The position numbers were made by a program, and so were the translations under genes. This document shows positions 28,739 through 40,059 of a DNA stretch of 64,000 nt, piece by piece; positions within the stretch are counted from its first letter, which is position 1, and every line of letters begins with the position of its first letter. The stretch lies in NCBI RefSeq assembly GCF_008370345.1, contig NZ_VTUU01000001.1, positions 854,223-918,222 of the forward strand. Reading direction: 5' to 3'. The notes below the pieces were generated by a model. The model had not been told where the DNA came from. It worked only from the letters and a program-made list of their open reading frames with translations, and ran no database searches. The stretch comes from Marinobacter salinexigens (GTDB lineage Bacteria > Pseudomonadota > Gammaproteobacteria > Pseudomonadales > Oleiphilaceae).

Positions 28739-29431
28739 ATGGCGAAGAAAACCTATTTTGTGACGGGAACCGATACCGGCGTGGGCAAAACCATGGTGTC
28801 CGCGGCCATTCTGGAAGCTGCGCGGCAGTTGGGTAAGCGCACGCTGGGGATGAAGCCTATTGCCTCTGGCTGTGAATCCACACCTGATGGACTGAGAAAT
28901 GAAGATGCCCTGATGTTGCAGCAGGCGATGACTGAATCGCTTTCTTACGATCAGATCAATCCGATTGCACTGGAGCCTGCCATTGCGCCCCATGTTGCTG
29001 CTCAGCAGGCAGGGCGGTCGATTACGGCGCAAAGGCTGGTTGGCTTCAGTCGTGGGTTGCAGATGCAGCCTGCGGATCTGATGCTCATCGAAGGGGCGGG
29101 TGGCTGGAGGGTGCCGCTGAATGACCGCGAGGTCTTTTCGGCAGTTCCCCGAGAGCTGGATATTCCGGTTGTGCTGGTGGTTTCGCTGAAGCTCGGGTGT
29201 ATCAACCACGCTATGCTTACGGCTGAGGCGATTCGTGCGGATGGTCTCAAGATTGCTGGTTGGGTGGCCAATCGGCCAGATCCGGAGCAAATGAGCTGTG
29301 AGCGTGAAACGCTGACGTACCTGCTCGAGCACCTTGGAACCCCCTGCCTGGGTGTGTTGCCATGGGAGTCGTCCGCAGATCCCAGGGTGTTGGCGCGTTC
29401 TCTGGACATTCAATGTTTGTTTGAAAATTGA
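28739..29431 (+). CDS. bioD: dethiobiotin synthetase
   Basis: 230 residues from ATG 28739 (MAKKTYFVTGTDTGVGKTMV), which carries the P-loop TGTDTGVGKT. LGMKPIASGCE and EGAGGWRVPLNDRE are family motifs. It closes the ureido ring of dethiobiotin using ATP and CO2. It is the last gene of bioB-bioF-bioC-bioD; bioA is not in the window. Confidence 0.95.
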   Translation: MAKKTYFVTGTDTGVGKTMVSAAILEAARQLGKRTLGMKPIASGCESTPDGLRNEDALMLQQAMTESLSYDQINPIALEPAIAPHVAAQQAGRSITAQRLVGFSRGLQMQPADLMLIEGAGGWRVPLNDREVFSAVPRELDIPVVLVVSLKLGCINHAMLTAEAIRADGLKIAGWVANRPDPEQMSCERETLTYLLEHLGTPCLGVLPWESSADPRVLARSLDIQCLFEN

Positions 29432-29481
29432 CCAGTTTTGTGGCTAACTGGTGTCAATTAGTGGTCATTGGATAGCTGGTT

Positions 29482-29727
29482 ATGATCAACAACACACTCG
29501 GCATTGGCATTCAGGGCATGCAGGATGGCATGGCTGGAATGGAGAATGCGGCCCGCAAGATTGCCCGTGGTGGTGTCGACGGTCCTCAAGGTTCGTCCGA
29601 TGGTGCTGGCGGGCTTGTCGAGCCGATTGTGGAGCTCAAGGTATACGAGCGTAGCGTTGAGGCCTCAGCCCAGGTCGTGAAGGCAGCGGATGAAACGCTG
29701 GGCACGCTTTTGGATATTATGGCCTGA
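29482..29727 (+). CDS. small flagellar rod/hook-like protein
   Basis: 81 residues. The N-terminus NNTLGIGIQGMQDGMAGMEN and the C-terminus VEASAQVVKAADETLGTLLD look like the two terminal helices of flagellar rod and hook proteins joined by a short Gly-rich loop, without the middle domains. Similar short proteins occur in pseudomonads; their role is not known to me. It stands 3 bases before the SprA-like gene, which suggests a two-gene unit. Confidence 0.6.
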   Translation: MINNTLGIGIQGMQDGMAGMENAARKIARGGVDGPQGSSDGAGGLVEPIVELKVYERSVEASAQVVKAADETLGTLLDIMA

Positions 29728-29730
29728 GCA

Positions 29731-30390
29731 TTGGTCGTGAATACGCTCTCTTCTATCCCTTCTCTTAATCCTTTCACTTCAGCTTCCAGCGGAGCGGCTG
29801 GCCGCACCGCAACAGCAGATGATAACGCTGGTGGTTCCGAGGCGACATCGCAGCGTCCGTCAGCGACGTCGGAATCTGCTTCAGAACAGGGCCTGGCCCC
29901 GGAAGAGCTCAAGCAACTTGCGGAGCTCAAAGCCCGTGATCGCGAGGTTCGGGCCCACGAAGCGGCTCATCAGGCCGCGGGTGGCCAGCATGCTGGTGCA
30001 ATGTCTTTCACCTACCAGAGAGGTCCTGACGGCGCCCAGTATGCCGTCGGCGGTGAAGTATCCATTGATGTTGGCGCGGTAGAGGGCAATCCCCAGGCGA
30101 CGATTGAAAAGATGCGTACGGTGCGGGCAGCGGCGTTGGCCCCGGCTGAGCCGTCCGGACAGGATCGTGCCGTTGCCGCCCAGGCCATGCAGACCATGCT
30201 GCAGGCACAGGCCGAGCTGGCTTCAGAGCAGAAAAGCAGTTCATCAGACGAGAATAGTGATGAGGAAGGCGGGGTTAAGCGCGAGATTACCCGTTCCGGT
30301 CAGAGGGCCAGTGACACTTATCAGCAGGTTGCTGGTATGTCGTCGTCCCTTGCCGGTGAGTCCTCCGGTTTGATGTCGGTTTCTGCCTGA
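29731..30390 (+). CDS. putative metalloprotease, SprA-related family
   Basis: 219 residues from a TTG at 29731; a GTG at 29737 is an equally good start. The N-terminal 65 residues are Ser/Ala-rich. The conserved domain begins at ELAELKARDREVRAHEAAH-like sequence containing the HExxH-like zinc motif HEAAH, then GGQHAGAMSFTYQRGPDG, YAVGGEVSIDVG and a long helix ending near QAELASEQ. This is the SprA-related putative metalloprotease family, seen in many flagellated proteobacteria; no substrate is known. The C-terminal tail is low complexity. Confidence 0.75.
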   Translation: MVVNTLSSIPSLNPFTSASSGAAGRTATADDNAGGSEATSQRPSATSESASEQGLAPEELKQLAELKARDREVRAHEAAHQAAGGQHAGAMSFTYQRGPDGAQYAVGGEVSIDVGAVEGNPQATIEKMRTVRAAALAPAEPSGQDRAVAAQAMQTMLQAQAELASEQKSSSSDENSDEEGGVKREITRSGQRASDTYQQVAGMSSSLAGESSGLMSVSA

Positions 30391-30449
30391 AACATTCTTT
30401 CGTTTCGTCTCCTTCAGGCCGCCTCCCGGTCTGAATGCATACTTGCTGT

Positions 30450-30480
30450 AACTCCGCTAAGCGCAGCGCTGGGCGGAGTT
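30450..30480 (+). terminator. hairpin after the SprA-like gene
   Basis: AACTCCGC (30450-30457) pairs with GCGGAGTT (30473-30480), and the loop holds a second small stem (AGCG/CGCT). Only a weak T-rich tail follows, so terminator strength is uncertain. It lies 60 bases after the stop codon. Confidence 0.5.
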
Positions 30481-30519
30481 TCCGGCATGTTTTCCCCGAA
30501 CAAAATTTTTATCAGGCTA

Positions 30520-30564
30520 TTGACAATTCTGTGCTAGTAAACGTATGTTTCAAACAAGTGTTTA
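30520..30564 (+). promoter_or_regulatory. promoter with PsrA-like operator upstream of acyl-CoA dehydrogenase
   Basis: TTGACA at 30520-30525 and TATGTT at 30544-30549 are 18 bases apart. Directly downstream, CAAACAAGTGTTTA (30551-30564) matches the Pseudomonas PsrA pattern of AAAC and GTTT arms around 4 bases. PsrA is a TetR-type, fatty-acid-responsive repressor of beta-oxidation genes. The overlap with the expected start of transcription fits repression. Inference from sequence only. Confidence 0.45.
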
Positions 30565-30667
30565 ATTAAGGCTGCGGCGCATGCTGCTGCAGTGTCTGAG
30601 CAAACCAGGGCCACAGGCTGCCATTACTGAATCAGCCGAGGCCGACGATAATTTAGAGGTGGACCCG

Positions 30668-32467
30668 ATGCCTGAGTACAAAGCGCCCCTGCGTGACATC
30701 AAATTCGTAATGAACGAACTGCTGAACAGCGAGCAGCACTACAGCAGCCTGGAAGGTGCCGAAGATGCAACTCCGGATATGGTGGAAGCAATCATTGGTG
30801 AAGGTGCCAAGTTCTGTGAGCAGGTACTGTCTCCTCTGAACCAGGTAGGTGATCAGGAAGGTTGCACCTGGAGTGAAGACGGTGTTGCCACCCCGACAGG
30901 CTTCAAAGAAGCCTATCAGCAGTACGTTGAAGGTGGATGGCCTTCCATGACTGCCGATGTGACCTATGGTGGCCAGGGTCTGCCGCACTCCATCGGTCTG
31001 GTGATCAGCGAGATGGTTGGTACCTCTAACTGGTCCTGGGGTATGTACCCGGGCCTGAGCCACGGCGCGACCAACACAGTTGAAGCACACGGCACCGAAG
31101 AGCAGAAGCAAACGTATCTGACCAAGCTGATCAGCGGTGAGTGGACGGGCACTATGTGTCTGACTGAGCCGCATTGTGGTTCCGACCTGGGCACCCTGCG
31201 CACCAAGGCTGAGCCGAATGCTGACGGTACCTACAGCATCACCGGTACCAAGATCTTCATCTCTGCCGGTGAGCACGACATGGCGGAGAACATCGTACAC
31301 ATCGTTCTGGCTCGTCTGCCGGGTGCGCCGGAAGGTACCAAAGGTATCTCCCTGTTCATCGTTCCCAAGTGCATCCCGAACGAAGATGGCTCTGTTGGTG
31401 AGCGCAATGCCGTATCCTGTGGCTCCCTGGAGCACAAGATGGGTATCCACGGCAACGCTACCTGTGTCATGAACTTTGACGGCGCCAAGGGCTGGTTGAT
31501 CGGTCCTGAGAACAAGGGCCTGAACTGCATGTTCACCTTCATGAACACCGCCCGTATCGGTACGGCTATCCAGGGTCTGGGTTCAGCAGAACTGGGCTTC
31601 CAGGGTTCCCTGGCATACGCCAAAGAGCGCCTGGCCATGCGTTCCCTGAGTGGTCCGAAGAATCCGGAAGGCATTGCTGACCCGATCATCGTTCACCCGG
31701 ACGTCCGTCGTATGCTGCTGACCCAGAAAGCCATCGCTGAAGGTGCTCGTGCCCTGATTTACATGGCTGGACAGCAGGTTGACGTTGTTCACTCCGGTAA
31801 AACTGAAGAAGAGCGCAAGGCTGCTGACGCACTGCTGGGCTTCCTGACGCCGATCGCCAAGGCCTTCCTGACCGAAGTGGGCTATGAGTCTGCGAACCTG
31901 GGCATGCAGGTTTTCGGTGGCCACGGCTACATCGCTGAGTGGGGCATGGAGCAGAACGTCCGTGACTCCCGTATCTCTATGATTTACGAGGGTACCACCG
32001 GTATTCAGGCGCTGGACCTTCTGGGTCGTAAGGTTCTGATGACCCAGGGTGAGGCTCTGAAGGTGTTCACCAAGCACGTTCACCTGTTCTGCAAGGAAAA
32101 TGCAGACAACGAACAACTCAAGGAGTTCGTTGAGCCGCTGGCGGCGATCAACAAGGAGTGGGGCGACCTGACCATGAAGGTTGGCATGACCGCCATGAAG
32201 AACCGTGAGGAAGTTGGTGCGGCCTCTGTCGATTACCTGATGTACTCCGGCTATGCAGTATTTGCATACCTGTGGGCCCGTATGGCCAAGGTAGCCCTGG
32301 ACAAGATGGCTGAAGGCACCTCAGAGGAGATGTTCTACAACGCCAAGGTTCAGACTGCTCGCTTCTACTTCAAGCGCATGCTGCCGCGTACCCGGACTCA
32401 CGCAGAAACCATGCTGGCCGGTGCCGACACCCTGTTGGATATGCCGGAAGAAGCCTTCGCCCTTTAA
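30668..32467 (+). CDS. acyl-CoA dehydrogenase, large DmdC/FadE5-type, paralogue 1
   Basis: 599 residues from ATG 30668 ([18 protein letters not shown]), which has AGAGGTGG upstream; a longer frame from 30581 adds unrelated sequence. Characteristic segments are [59 protein letters not shown] and [17 protein letters not shown], where Glu of YEGTTG is the likely catalytic base. The length near 600 and the extra C-terminal helical domain place it in the group that includes FadE-type enzymes of pseudomonads and DmdC. It oxidises an acyl-CoA to the 2-enoyl-CoA with FAD; chain length cannot be read from sequence. A terminator separates it from the second copy. Confidence 0.92.
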   Translation: MPEYKAPLRDIKFVMNELLNSEQHYSSLEGAEDATPDMVEAIIGEGAKFCEQVLSPLNQVGDQEGCTWSEDGVATPTGFKEAYQQYVEGGWPSMTADVTYGGQGLPHSIGLVISEMVGTSNWSWGMYPGLSHGATNTVEAHGTEEQKQTYLTKLISGEWTGTMCLTEPHCGSDLGTLRTKAEPNADGTYSITGTKIFISAGEHDMAENIVHIVLARLPGAPEGTKGISLFIVPKCIPNEDGSVGERNAVSCGSLEHKMGIHGNATCVMNFDGAKGWLIGPENKGLNCMFTFMNTARIGTAIQGLGSAELGFQGSLAYAKERLAMRSLSGPKNPEGIADPIIVHPDVRRMLLTQKAIAEGARALIYMAGQQVDVVHSGKTEEERKAADALLGFLTPIAKAFLTEVGYESANLGMQVFGGHGYIAEWGMEQNVRDSRISMIYEGTTGIQALDLLGRKVLMTQGEALKVFTKHVHLFCKENADNEQLKEFVEPLAAINKEWGDLTMKVGMTAMKNREEVGAASVDYLMYSGYAVFAYLWARMAKVALDKMAEGTSEEMFYNAKVQTARFYFKRMLPRTRTHAETMLAGADTLLDMPEEAFAL

Positions 32468-32501
32468 GGCGCGGGCTAGAACGGACGATCCTGAATGAAG
32501 A

Positions 32502-32533
32502 AAGCCCGCGCTCTCAGGAGGCGGGCTTTTTTC
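32502..32533 (+). terminator. rho-independent terminator between the acyl-CoA dehydrogenase genes
   Basis: AAGCCCGC and GCGGGCTT form the stem, and TTTTTTC follows. It lies 35 bases after the first stop codon, so the two paralogues are probably transcribed separately. Confidence 0.85.
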
Positions 32534-32678
32534 ATGAGTTGGTGTCCGCTTTTGAGGTAGAATACGCGACCATAATTAAAAATATTCAGCGGACACATAG
32601 CCCAAACAGGTGAGCCGGCCGTATCTGGTCCTGTGTTGCCACCTGTAAAGACTGACTGGATTATTTGGAGAGTTTTAG

Positions 32679-34469
32679 ATGGCTGATTATCAGGCACCCC
32701 TGCGTGACATTCGCTTTGTATTGAATGAAGTATTCGACGCGCCTGCGCTGTGGGCTTCCCTGCCGAAAGTGGCGGAAAACGTTGATCCGGATACGGCCGA
32801 GGCCATTCTGGAAGAGGCTGGCAAGATTGCCAGTGGCGTACTGGCGCCTCTCAACCGCGAATCCGATGAGCAGGGTAGTCAGTGGAACGATGGTGAAGTG
32901 ACCGCCCCGGAAGGCTTCAAGGAAGCCTACCAGACCATTGTGGAAGGTGGCTGGAACGGGCTGGGCGGTAACCCTGAGTTTGGCGGTATGGGGATGCCGA
33001 AGACTCTGGTCGCCCAGTTTGAAGAAATGGTGCAAGGCGCAAGTATCTCTTTTGGTCTGGCGCCGATGCTGACCGCCGGAGCGTGTCTGGCAATCAATGC
33101 CCATGCCAGCCAGGAGCTGAAGGAAAAATACCTTCCCAATATGTATTCGGGTGTCTGGTCTGGCGCTATGGACCTCACCGAGCCGCATGCGGGTACCGAT
33201 CTGGGCATCATCCGTACCAAGGCTGAGCCCAATGATGACGGTTCCTTCAATGTAACCGGCACCAAGATCTTTATTACCTGGGGCGAGCACGACATGGCGG
33301 AGAACATCATCCACCTCGTGCTGGCCAAGCTGCCGGATGCGCCCAAGGGGCCGAAAGGTATCTCTCTGTTCCTGGTGCCGAAGTTCCTGGTGAACGAAGA
33401 CGGTTCCCTGGGTGAGCGCAATACCTTCAGCTGTGGTTCCATCGAGAAGAAGATGGGTATCAAGGGTTCCGCAACCTGCGTCATGAACTTTGACGGAGCC
33501 CGAGGCTGGCTCGTGGGCGAAGAGAACAAGGGCCTTGCGGCGATGTTCACCATGATGAACTACGAGCGTCTGGGTGTGGGTGTCCAGGGTATCGGTGCTG
33601 CTGAAGCTTCTTTGCAGAATGCCCGTGAGTACGCACTGGACCGTATTCAAAGCCGCGCACCCACTGGTGCTCAGCAGCCAGAGAAAGCCGCCGACCCGAT
33701 CATTGTGCATCCGGACGTGCGCCGCATGCTGATGACCATGAAAAGCTACGTTGAAGGGGGCCGTGCGTTCTCTACCTACGTGGCTCAGTGGCTGGATATC
33801 TCCAAGTACGCGGAAGACGATGAACGTCGCCAGCACGCTGAAGGCATGGTTGCCCTGCTTACTCCGGTAGCCAAGGCGTTCCTGACAGATCGCGCGCTTG
33901 ATGCCTGCGTGATTGGTCAGCAGGTGTTTGGTGGCCACGGATTCATCCGTGAGTGGGGCCAGGAGCAACTGGTTCGCGACTGCCGCATCACTCAGATCTA
34001 TGAGGGTGCCAACGGTATTCAGGCGCTGGATCTGATGGGCCGTAAGGTTGTTGCAAGCAAAGGTAAGCTTTACGAGCTATTTGCCCAGGATATTGCCAGC
34101 TTCATTGAGGAGAACAGCGGTGACGAGCAGCTGCGTCCTTACCTGGAGCAGTTGTCTGCCGCAGTTGAGCGTCTCGATGACGTCACCGAGCATGTGATCA
34201 AGGTCTCCGCCGAGAATCCGAACGAGATCGGAGCGGCGTCTGTGGACTACACCGACATGTTCGGTCTGACTGCTCTGGCCTACATGTGGGCGAAGATGGT
34301 CAAAGCTGCTGCAGAGAAGGCGGAAGGGGACACTTCCGGGTTCTACACCGGTAAGCTGAAGACCGCTCGTTTCTACTTCGATCGTCTGCTACCGAAGACG
34401 GTTTCTCTGGCCGAAAGTATCCGTAGTGGAAGTGATTCCATGATGGCGCCGACCGTCGAAGAGATCTGA
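32679..34469 (+). CDS. acyl-CoA dehydrogenase, large DmdC/FadE5-type, paralogue 2
   Basis: 596 residues with a GGAGAG ribosome-binding site. It is collinear with the preceding gene: [73 protein letters not shown] and IYEGANGIQALDLMGRK. The catalytic Glu position is kept. Divergence is spread over the whole length, so the duplication is old and the two enzymes probably differ in preferred chain length. A terminator follows at 34485. Confidence 0.92.
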   Translation: MADYQAPLRDIRFVLNEVFDAPALWASLPKVAENVDPDTAEAILEEAGKIASGVLAPLNRESDEQGSQWNDGEVTAPEGFKEAYQTIVEGGWNGLGGNPEFGGMGMPKTLVAQFEEMVQGASISFGLAPMLTAGACLAINAHASQELKEKYLPNMYSGVWSGAMDLTEPHAGTDLGIIRTKAEPNDDGSFNVTGTKIFITWGEHDMAENIIHLVLAKLPDAPKGPKGISLFLVPKFLVNEDGSLGERNTFSCGSIEKKMGIKGSATCVMNFDGARGWLVGEENKGLAAMFTMMNYERLGVGVQGIGAAEASLQNAREYALDRIQSRAPTGAQQPEKAADPIIVHPDVRRMLMTMKSYVEGGRAFSTYVAQWLDISKYAEDDERRQHAEGMVALLTPVAKAFLTDRALDACVIGQQVFGGHGFIREWGQEQLVRDCRITQIYEGANGIQALDLMGRKVVASKGKLYELFAQDIASFIEENSGDEQLRPYLEQLSAAVERLDDVTEHVIKVSAENPNEIGAASVDYTDMFGLTALAYMWAKMVKAAAEKAEGDTSGFYTGKLKTARFYFDRLLPKTVSLAESIRSGSDSMMAPTVEEI

Positions 34470-34484
34470 TCAGGATCCTGGCGT

Positions 34485-34515
34485 TAAAAAAGCAGGCCCT
34501 CGGGTCTGCTTTTCT
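34485..34515 (+). terminator. rho-independent terminator after the second acyl-CoA dehydrogenase
   Basis: The stem AGCAGGCCC / GGGTCTGCT, with one G-T pair, is flanked by an A-run on the left and TTTTCT on the right, so it may act on both strands between converging genes. Confidence 0.85.
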
Positions 34516-34534
34516 ATGTGTCTTTTAAGCGGGA

Positions 34535-35170
34535 TCAAAGCTCTTCCATCCGCCCTCTGTCCGTTATAAAGGGGTTTTCGTTGCCCTGGATCTCTACAAT
34601 TCGGCGATGCCGTGTCAGTTCGGTGTCATCCGGAGGGTCCTGTCGGTTCCAGCCCTTGAATACGGGCTTCGCACCAAGCCATGGCAGTCCGTAAGTGTCC
34701 ACCATATAGGCCACTGCCCGGGCTACGTCCCCTTTAACCCGAGATGGTGGCTCGAAGAAGCCGGCACTTTCGCGCATATTGCACTCGTCGGGGCTGACAC
34801 TTTCGCCCAACTCCTCATAACGAACATTTCTGCGTTGCATCTCGGTGCGGGTGCGCACCGGCACCATGTTGTGAAGGTCCGATGCGATCTGGCGATAACG
34901 GTTGTCCTGCTCGCATTGTCTGGATGTTCCGCAATCAAGGGCGGTGCGAATATCCGCCAACGGATAGACATAACCGTCTGTAAGCACGAAGCCCTTCCTG
35001 GTGAAAGGTGTATCGCAGAAAAAGGATTGGCCGCCATCGGCGTAAAGGTTTCCCCAGAACTGTTCCTTGATCACTGTGTCCGGGTCACTGAAACGGGTAT
35101 TCTGCCCAATAACCAGGCCGGTAGTGCATGACAGGACGAGCGTTGCAGGGAGAAGCAGATGATGTTTCAT
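34535..35170 (-). CDS. endonuclease I family protein lacking the catalytic Glu-His pair
   Basis: 211 residues from ATG 35170 (MKHHLLLPATLVLSC), with an N-terminal export signal; LVLSC is a poor lipobox. The C-terminal two-thirds follow EndA: YRQIASDLHNMVPV (Asn101 as the metal ligand), FFEPPSRVKGDVARAVAYM, TYGLP, KGWNRQDPPDD and RRIVEIQGNENPF. In active family members (E. coli EndA, Vibrio Vvn) the metal-binding Glu and general-base His sit in a W/R-E-H-V-x-P motif about 30 residues before the HN. The corresponding stretch here is TDGYVYP (residues 64-70), with Gly and Tyr in place of Glu and His. The protein may be inactive or may bind DNA only; an alignment error is possible. Confidence 0.75.
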   Translation of the reverse strand: MKHHLLLPATLVLSCTTGLVIGQNTRFSDPDTVIKEQFWGNLYADGGQSFFCDTPFTRKGFVLTDGYVYPLADIRTALDCGTSRQCEQDNRYRQIASDLHNMVPVRTRTEMQRRNVRYEELGESVSPDECNMRESAGFFEPPSRVKGDVARAVAYMVDTYGLPWLGAKPVFKGWNRQDPPDDTELTRHRRIVEIQGNENPFITDRGRMEEL

Positions 35171-35289
35171 GCGCCTTTTATACCTCGCAGTATCACAGAA
35201 CACCTTGGCTAATCGGGCCCCTGGGGGAAAGGTCCGGGGATGGCCAAAGAAATGACGCTTTGTTCATTTATACTGTGAAGTATGGCACA

Positions 35290-35312
35290 GAGGCTCTTGT
35301 TGCAAGAGCCTC
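35290..35312. other. perfect 10-bp hairpin without T-run
   Basis: GAGGCTCTTG and CAAGAGCCTC are separated by three bases. It lies in the 182-base gap between two minus-strand genes, about 40 bases past the stop of the small coiled-coil gene. No T-run follows on either strand, so it may protect mRNA ends or bind a protein rather than terminate transcription. A weaker hairpin (ATACT/AGTAT) lies about 10 bases away. Confidence 0.6.
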
Positions 35313-35352
35313 CGGATACAATATTTGTGATCCAGTTCTATCGCGTTGGCGG

Positions 35353-35616
35353 CTATTGTAGTTTCTTCCGGATGTTTTCGTAGCCGGATTTAAGATCTTC
35401 GCCGAGCTTATGGGCTGTTTGCCTGGCTTCCTGGGATGCATCCTCAGCGTCGTGCAAAACCTGCTCGAGTTTTGTCCGAAAACGATCCCAGTCCTGCTCA
35501 AGATCGTCCCATTCATCTTTTACGTCTTCCTGAGCCAGGTGTAGCTGCACACGAGCCTCATCCCGGTACTGTTTGATTTTCTCAGACAGCTTCTTGAGTT
35601 CGTCTTGAAGACTCAT
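35353..35616 (-). CDS. small charged coiled-coil protein
   Basis: 87 residues from ATG 35616 (MSLQDELKKLSEKIKQYRDE), which has a near-perfect AGGAGG ribosome-binding site 8-9 nt upstream, indicating efficient translation. Nearly the whole chain is one amphipathic helix rich in Glu, Lys, Asp and Gln, without membrane segments or cysteines. I do not recognise a named family; it resembles YtxH/CsbD-like or apolipoprotein-like helical stress proteins only in composition. It stands alone between the endonuclease-like gene and holA. Confidence 0.7.
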   Translation of the reverse strand: MSLQDELKKLSEKIKQYRDEARVQLHLAQEDVKDEWDDLEQDWDRFRTKLEQVLHDAEDASQEARQTAHKLGEDLKSGYENIRKKLQ

Positions 35617-35732
35617 TTCAAACACCTCCTTGCGTTGACGGTCAAATGCATTGATGGTGGATTTACAATGCGCCTGAACACCATTAGCGTCAAGTGGTGG
35701 GAAAGCTCAGGCTGACGGGCGTTTGATCCAGA

Positions 35733-36740
35733 TCAGGATCTGGCTGCCAGTAGGGTCGACAGGTCCCTGAGATGATGCCAGGGCGAGCGGTCGTCAAAGC
35801 CTTTCGCTGCCCGGTCGATGGTGCTGCACAATTCAATCGCGGAATGGAGCTGGCTGCGGTTCAGGCGCCGGTTGGCCTGTTCGATGGCGCGTACACGCTG
35901 AGGCTGGAACACGCCGCGTTTCTTGAGAAAAGCGGCAGGTGCCTCGCCCGTGCCGGAAGAGGCTTTGAGTTCCAGGATAAGGTTGAGGTCCCGGCTCAGC
36001 ACGCTCAACAAGCCGAGAGGGTTTTCACCCTCCTGCTGAAGCACGCCGATGATTTTGCCCGCGTGGCTTGCCTGGCCTGCGAGGAGTTCAGTGACCAGTT
36101 CAAATCCGTTGAAGCGGGAACTGTCCTGAACGGCTTGTTCGATGGTTTCTTCGTCTATCGTACCGCCGTTGGTCAGAAGGGAGAGGCGATCCAGTTCCTG
36201 GCTGGCGGCCAGAAGGTTGCCTTCCAGTCGTTCAGACAGCATTGATAAAGCACCACGGGTCAATTGTAGGCCCTGGTTGGTAGCGCGCTGTTGTAGCCAG
36301 CCCTGAAACTTATTGGCGTCGATCGGCCAGACCGGAATATGGACGCCTTTGTTCTGCAGATCCTTGTACCATTTGCGCCGGGTTTCCGCCGCATCCAGGC
36401 GAGTGCTGATCAGCAGCAGGATAATATCCTCCGGTGGGTCCTGCAGGACCCGTTCCAGGACGTTACGCCCGTTACCCAGCTTGCCGGTCGGCAGATGAAT
36501 TTCTATACGACGTTTCTCGGCGAACAGGGACATGGCGCCGAATTCGTCTGCGACAGAATTCCAGTCCAGGTTGTTGTCTGCATGAAAGGTCAGTCGATCA
36601 TGAAAGTCGGCGGCCCTGGCGGCTTTCCTTATCTGGTCACAGCATTCCTGCACAAGCAGCGGTTCGTCGCCAGAAACCAGATATACCGGAGCCAGTCCTT
36701 TTTTCAGTAGCTGTGGAAGCTGGGCCGGCTGGGTTTTCAT
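35733..36740 (-). CDS. holA: DNA polymerase III delta subunit
   Basis: 335 residues. PVYLVSGDEPLLVQECCDQIR at the N-terminus, FHDRLTFHADNNLDWNSV, and NPLGLLSVLSRDLNLIL in the C-terminal half are typical. It is the wrench subunit that opens the sliding clamp within the clamp loader. The start overlaps the lptE stop by 4 bases. The E. coli order leuS-lptE-holA is kept, but nadD does not follow. Confidence 0.93.
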   Translation of the reverse strand: MKTQPAQLPQLLKKGLAPVYLVSGDEPLLVQECCDQIRKAARAADFHDRLTFHADNNLDWNSVADEFGAMSLFAEKRRIEIHLPTGKLGNGRNVLERVLQDPPEDIILLLISTRLDAAETRRKWYKDLQNKGVHIPVWPIDANKFQGWLQQRATNQGLQLTRGALSMLSERLEGNLLAASQELDRLSLLTNGGTIDEETIEQAVQDSSRFNGFELVTELLAGQASHAGKIIGVLQQEGENPLGLLSVLSRDLNLILELKASSGTGEAPAAFLKKRGVFQPQRVRAIEQANRRLNRSQLHSAIELCSTIDRAAKGFDDRSPWHHLRDLSTLLAARS

Positions 36741-37303
36741 GGAGTCGCTGCGTTGTTGCTGGCAGAGTTGTAGTCTTCCCGGATGGCATTAATCCGGGCC
36801 TCTGACAGCGGTGCCAGACGGAAGATGATCTGCTGGGCCAGGCGGTCGCTGAGCTGTTGCCGAAGGGCGTCTTCCTCGCGCTGTTTGGCGAGTACGTTGG
36901 TCTCGTCGTAGCGATAGCTTTCGCTGGTGGTCAGGCGGGTTTTGGAAACCATAGGGATATTGTCGTCACTGACCACTTCAAGGTCGACAGAGTGCCGTAG
37001 TGTGTATTCTGCGGCAGCTGCCTGGCTGGTAATCGCCGATGCCCGGCGATCCTGCTCAAAGCTGGAAAGCTTGAGGCGGTACCTGGCGGAGCCGTCGTCG
37101 CTGAGGGCAACTTCCCCGAGCCTGAGCTGTTCTTTCAGGGTTCTGCACAGGCTGTCCGGAATCTGTGAGCCGCAGTCAACCGCAAGGGGTTGAAGGGCGT
37201 CAGATACCGGAGGCGCGCCTCGTAACTGAAAGCCGCAACCTGCCTGAAGGGCTACCAGCAGGGTTACCACAAGCGGGGAGATAACGGCTTTCATCAAGGG
37301 CAT
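36737..37303 (-). CDS. lptE: LPS-assembly lipoprotein LptE
   Basis: 188 residues. A lipoprotein signal peptide ends at the lipobox LQAGC (Cys about residue 23) and is followed by GFQLRGAPPVSD, the usual LptE mature start. The rest is a small alpha/beta domain including SAITSQAAAAEYTLRHSVDL and SESYRYDETNVLAKQREEDA. LptE plugs the LptD barrel in the outer membrane. It is sandwiched between leuS (1-base gap) and holA (4-base overlap). Confidence 0.93.
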   Translation of the reverse strand: MPLMKAVISPLVVTLLVALQAGCGFQLRGAPPVSDALQPLAVDCGSQIPDSLCRTLKEQLRLGEVALSDDGSARYRLKLSSFEQDRRASAITSQAAAAEYTLRHSVDLEVVSDDNIPMVSKTRLTTSESYRYDETNVLAKQREEDALRQQLSDRLAQQIIFRLAPLSEARINAIREDYNSASNNAATP

Positions 37304-37304
37304 A

Positions 37305-39947
<2,643 letters not shown>

Positions 39948-40059
39948 CTAACGCACAGAAGGCCTGACAGGTAGTCTGCCAATCCGTGATTCCTGTGCCA
40001 TGATTAGAGTTATAGGGGGAGGCGCCTGCCAACTCCCCGGATATCACATAGGAGTCGTT

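Noticed and set aside
32661..33968. 435-codon ORF antisense to the second acyl-CoA dehydrogenase
   Set aside because: It is a shadow of a clearly identified enzyme; a similar shadow lies opposite the first paralogue because the two genes are alike.
35290..35312. Rho-independent terminator for the small coiled-coil gene
   Set aside because: The hairpin is perfect but no T-run follows on either strand, so it is listed only as a hairpin.
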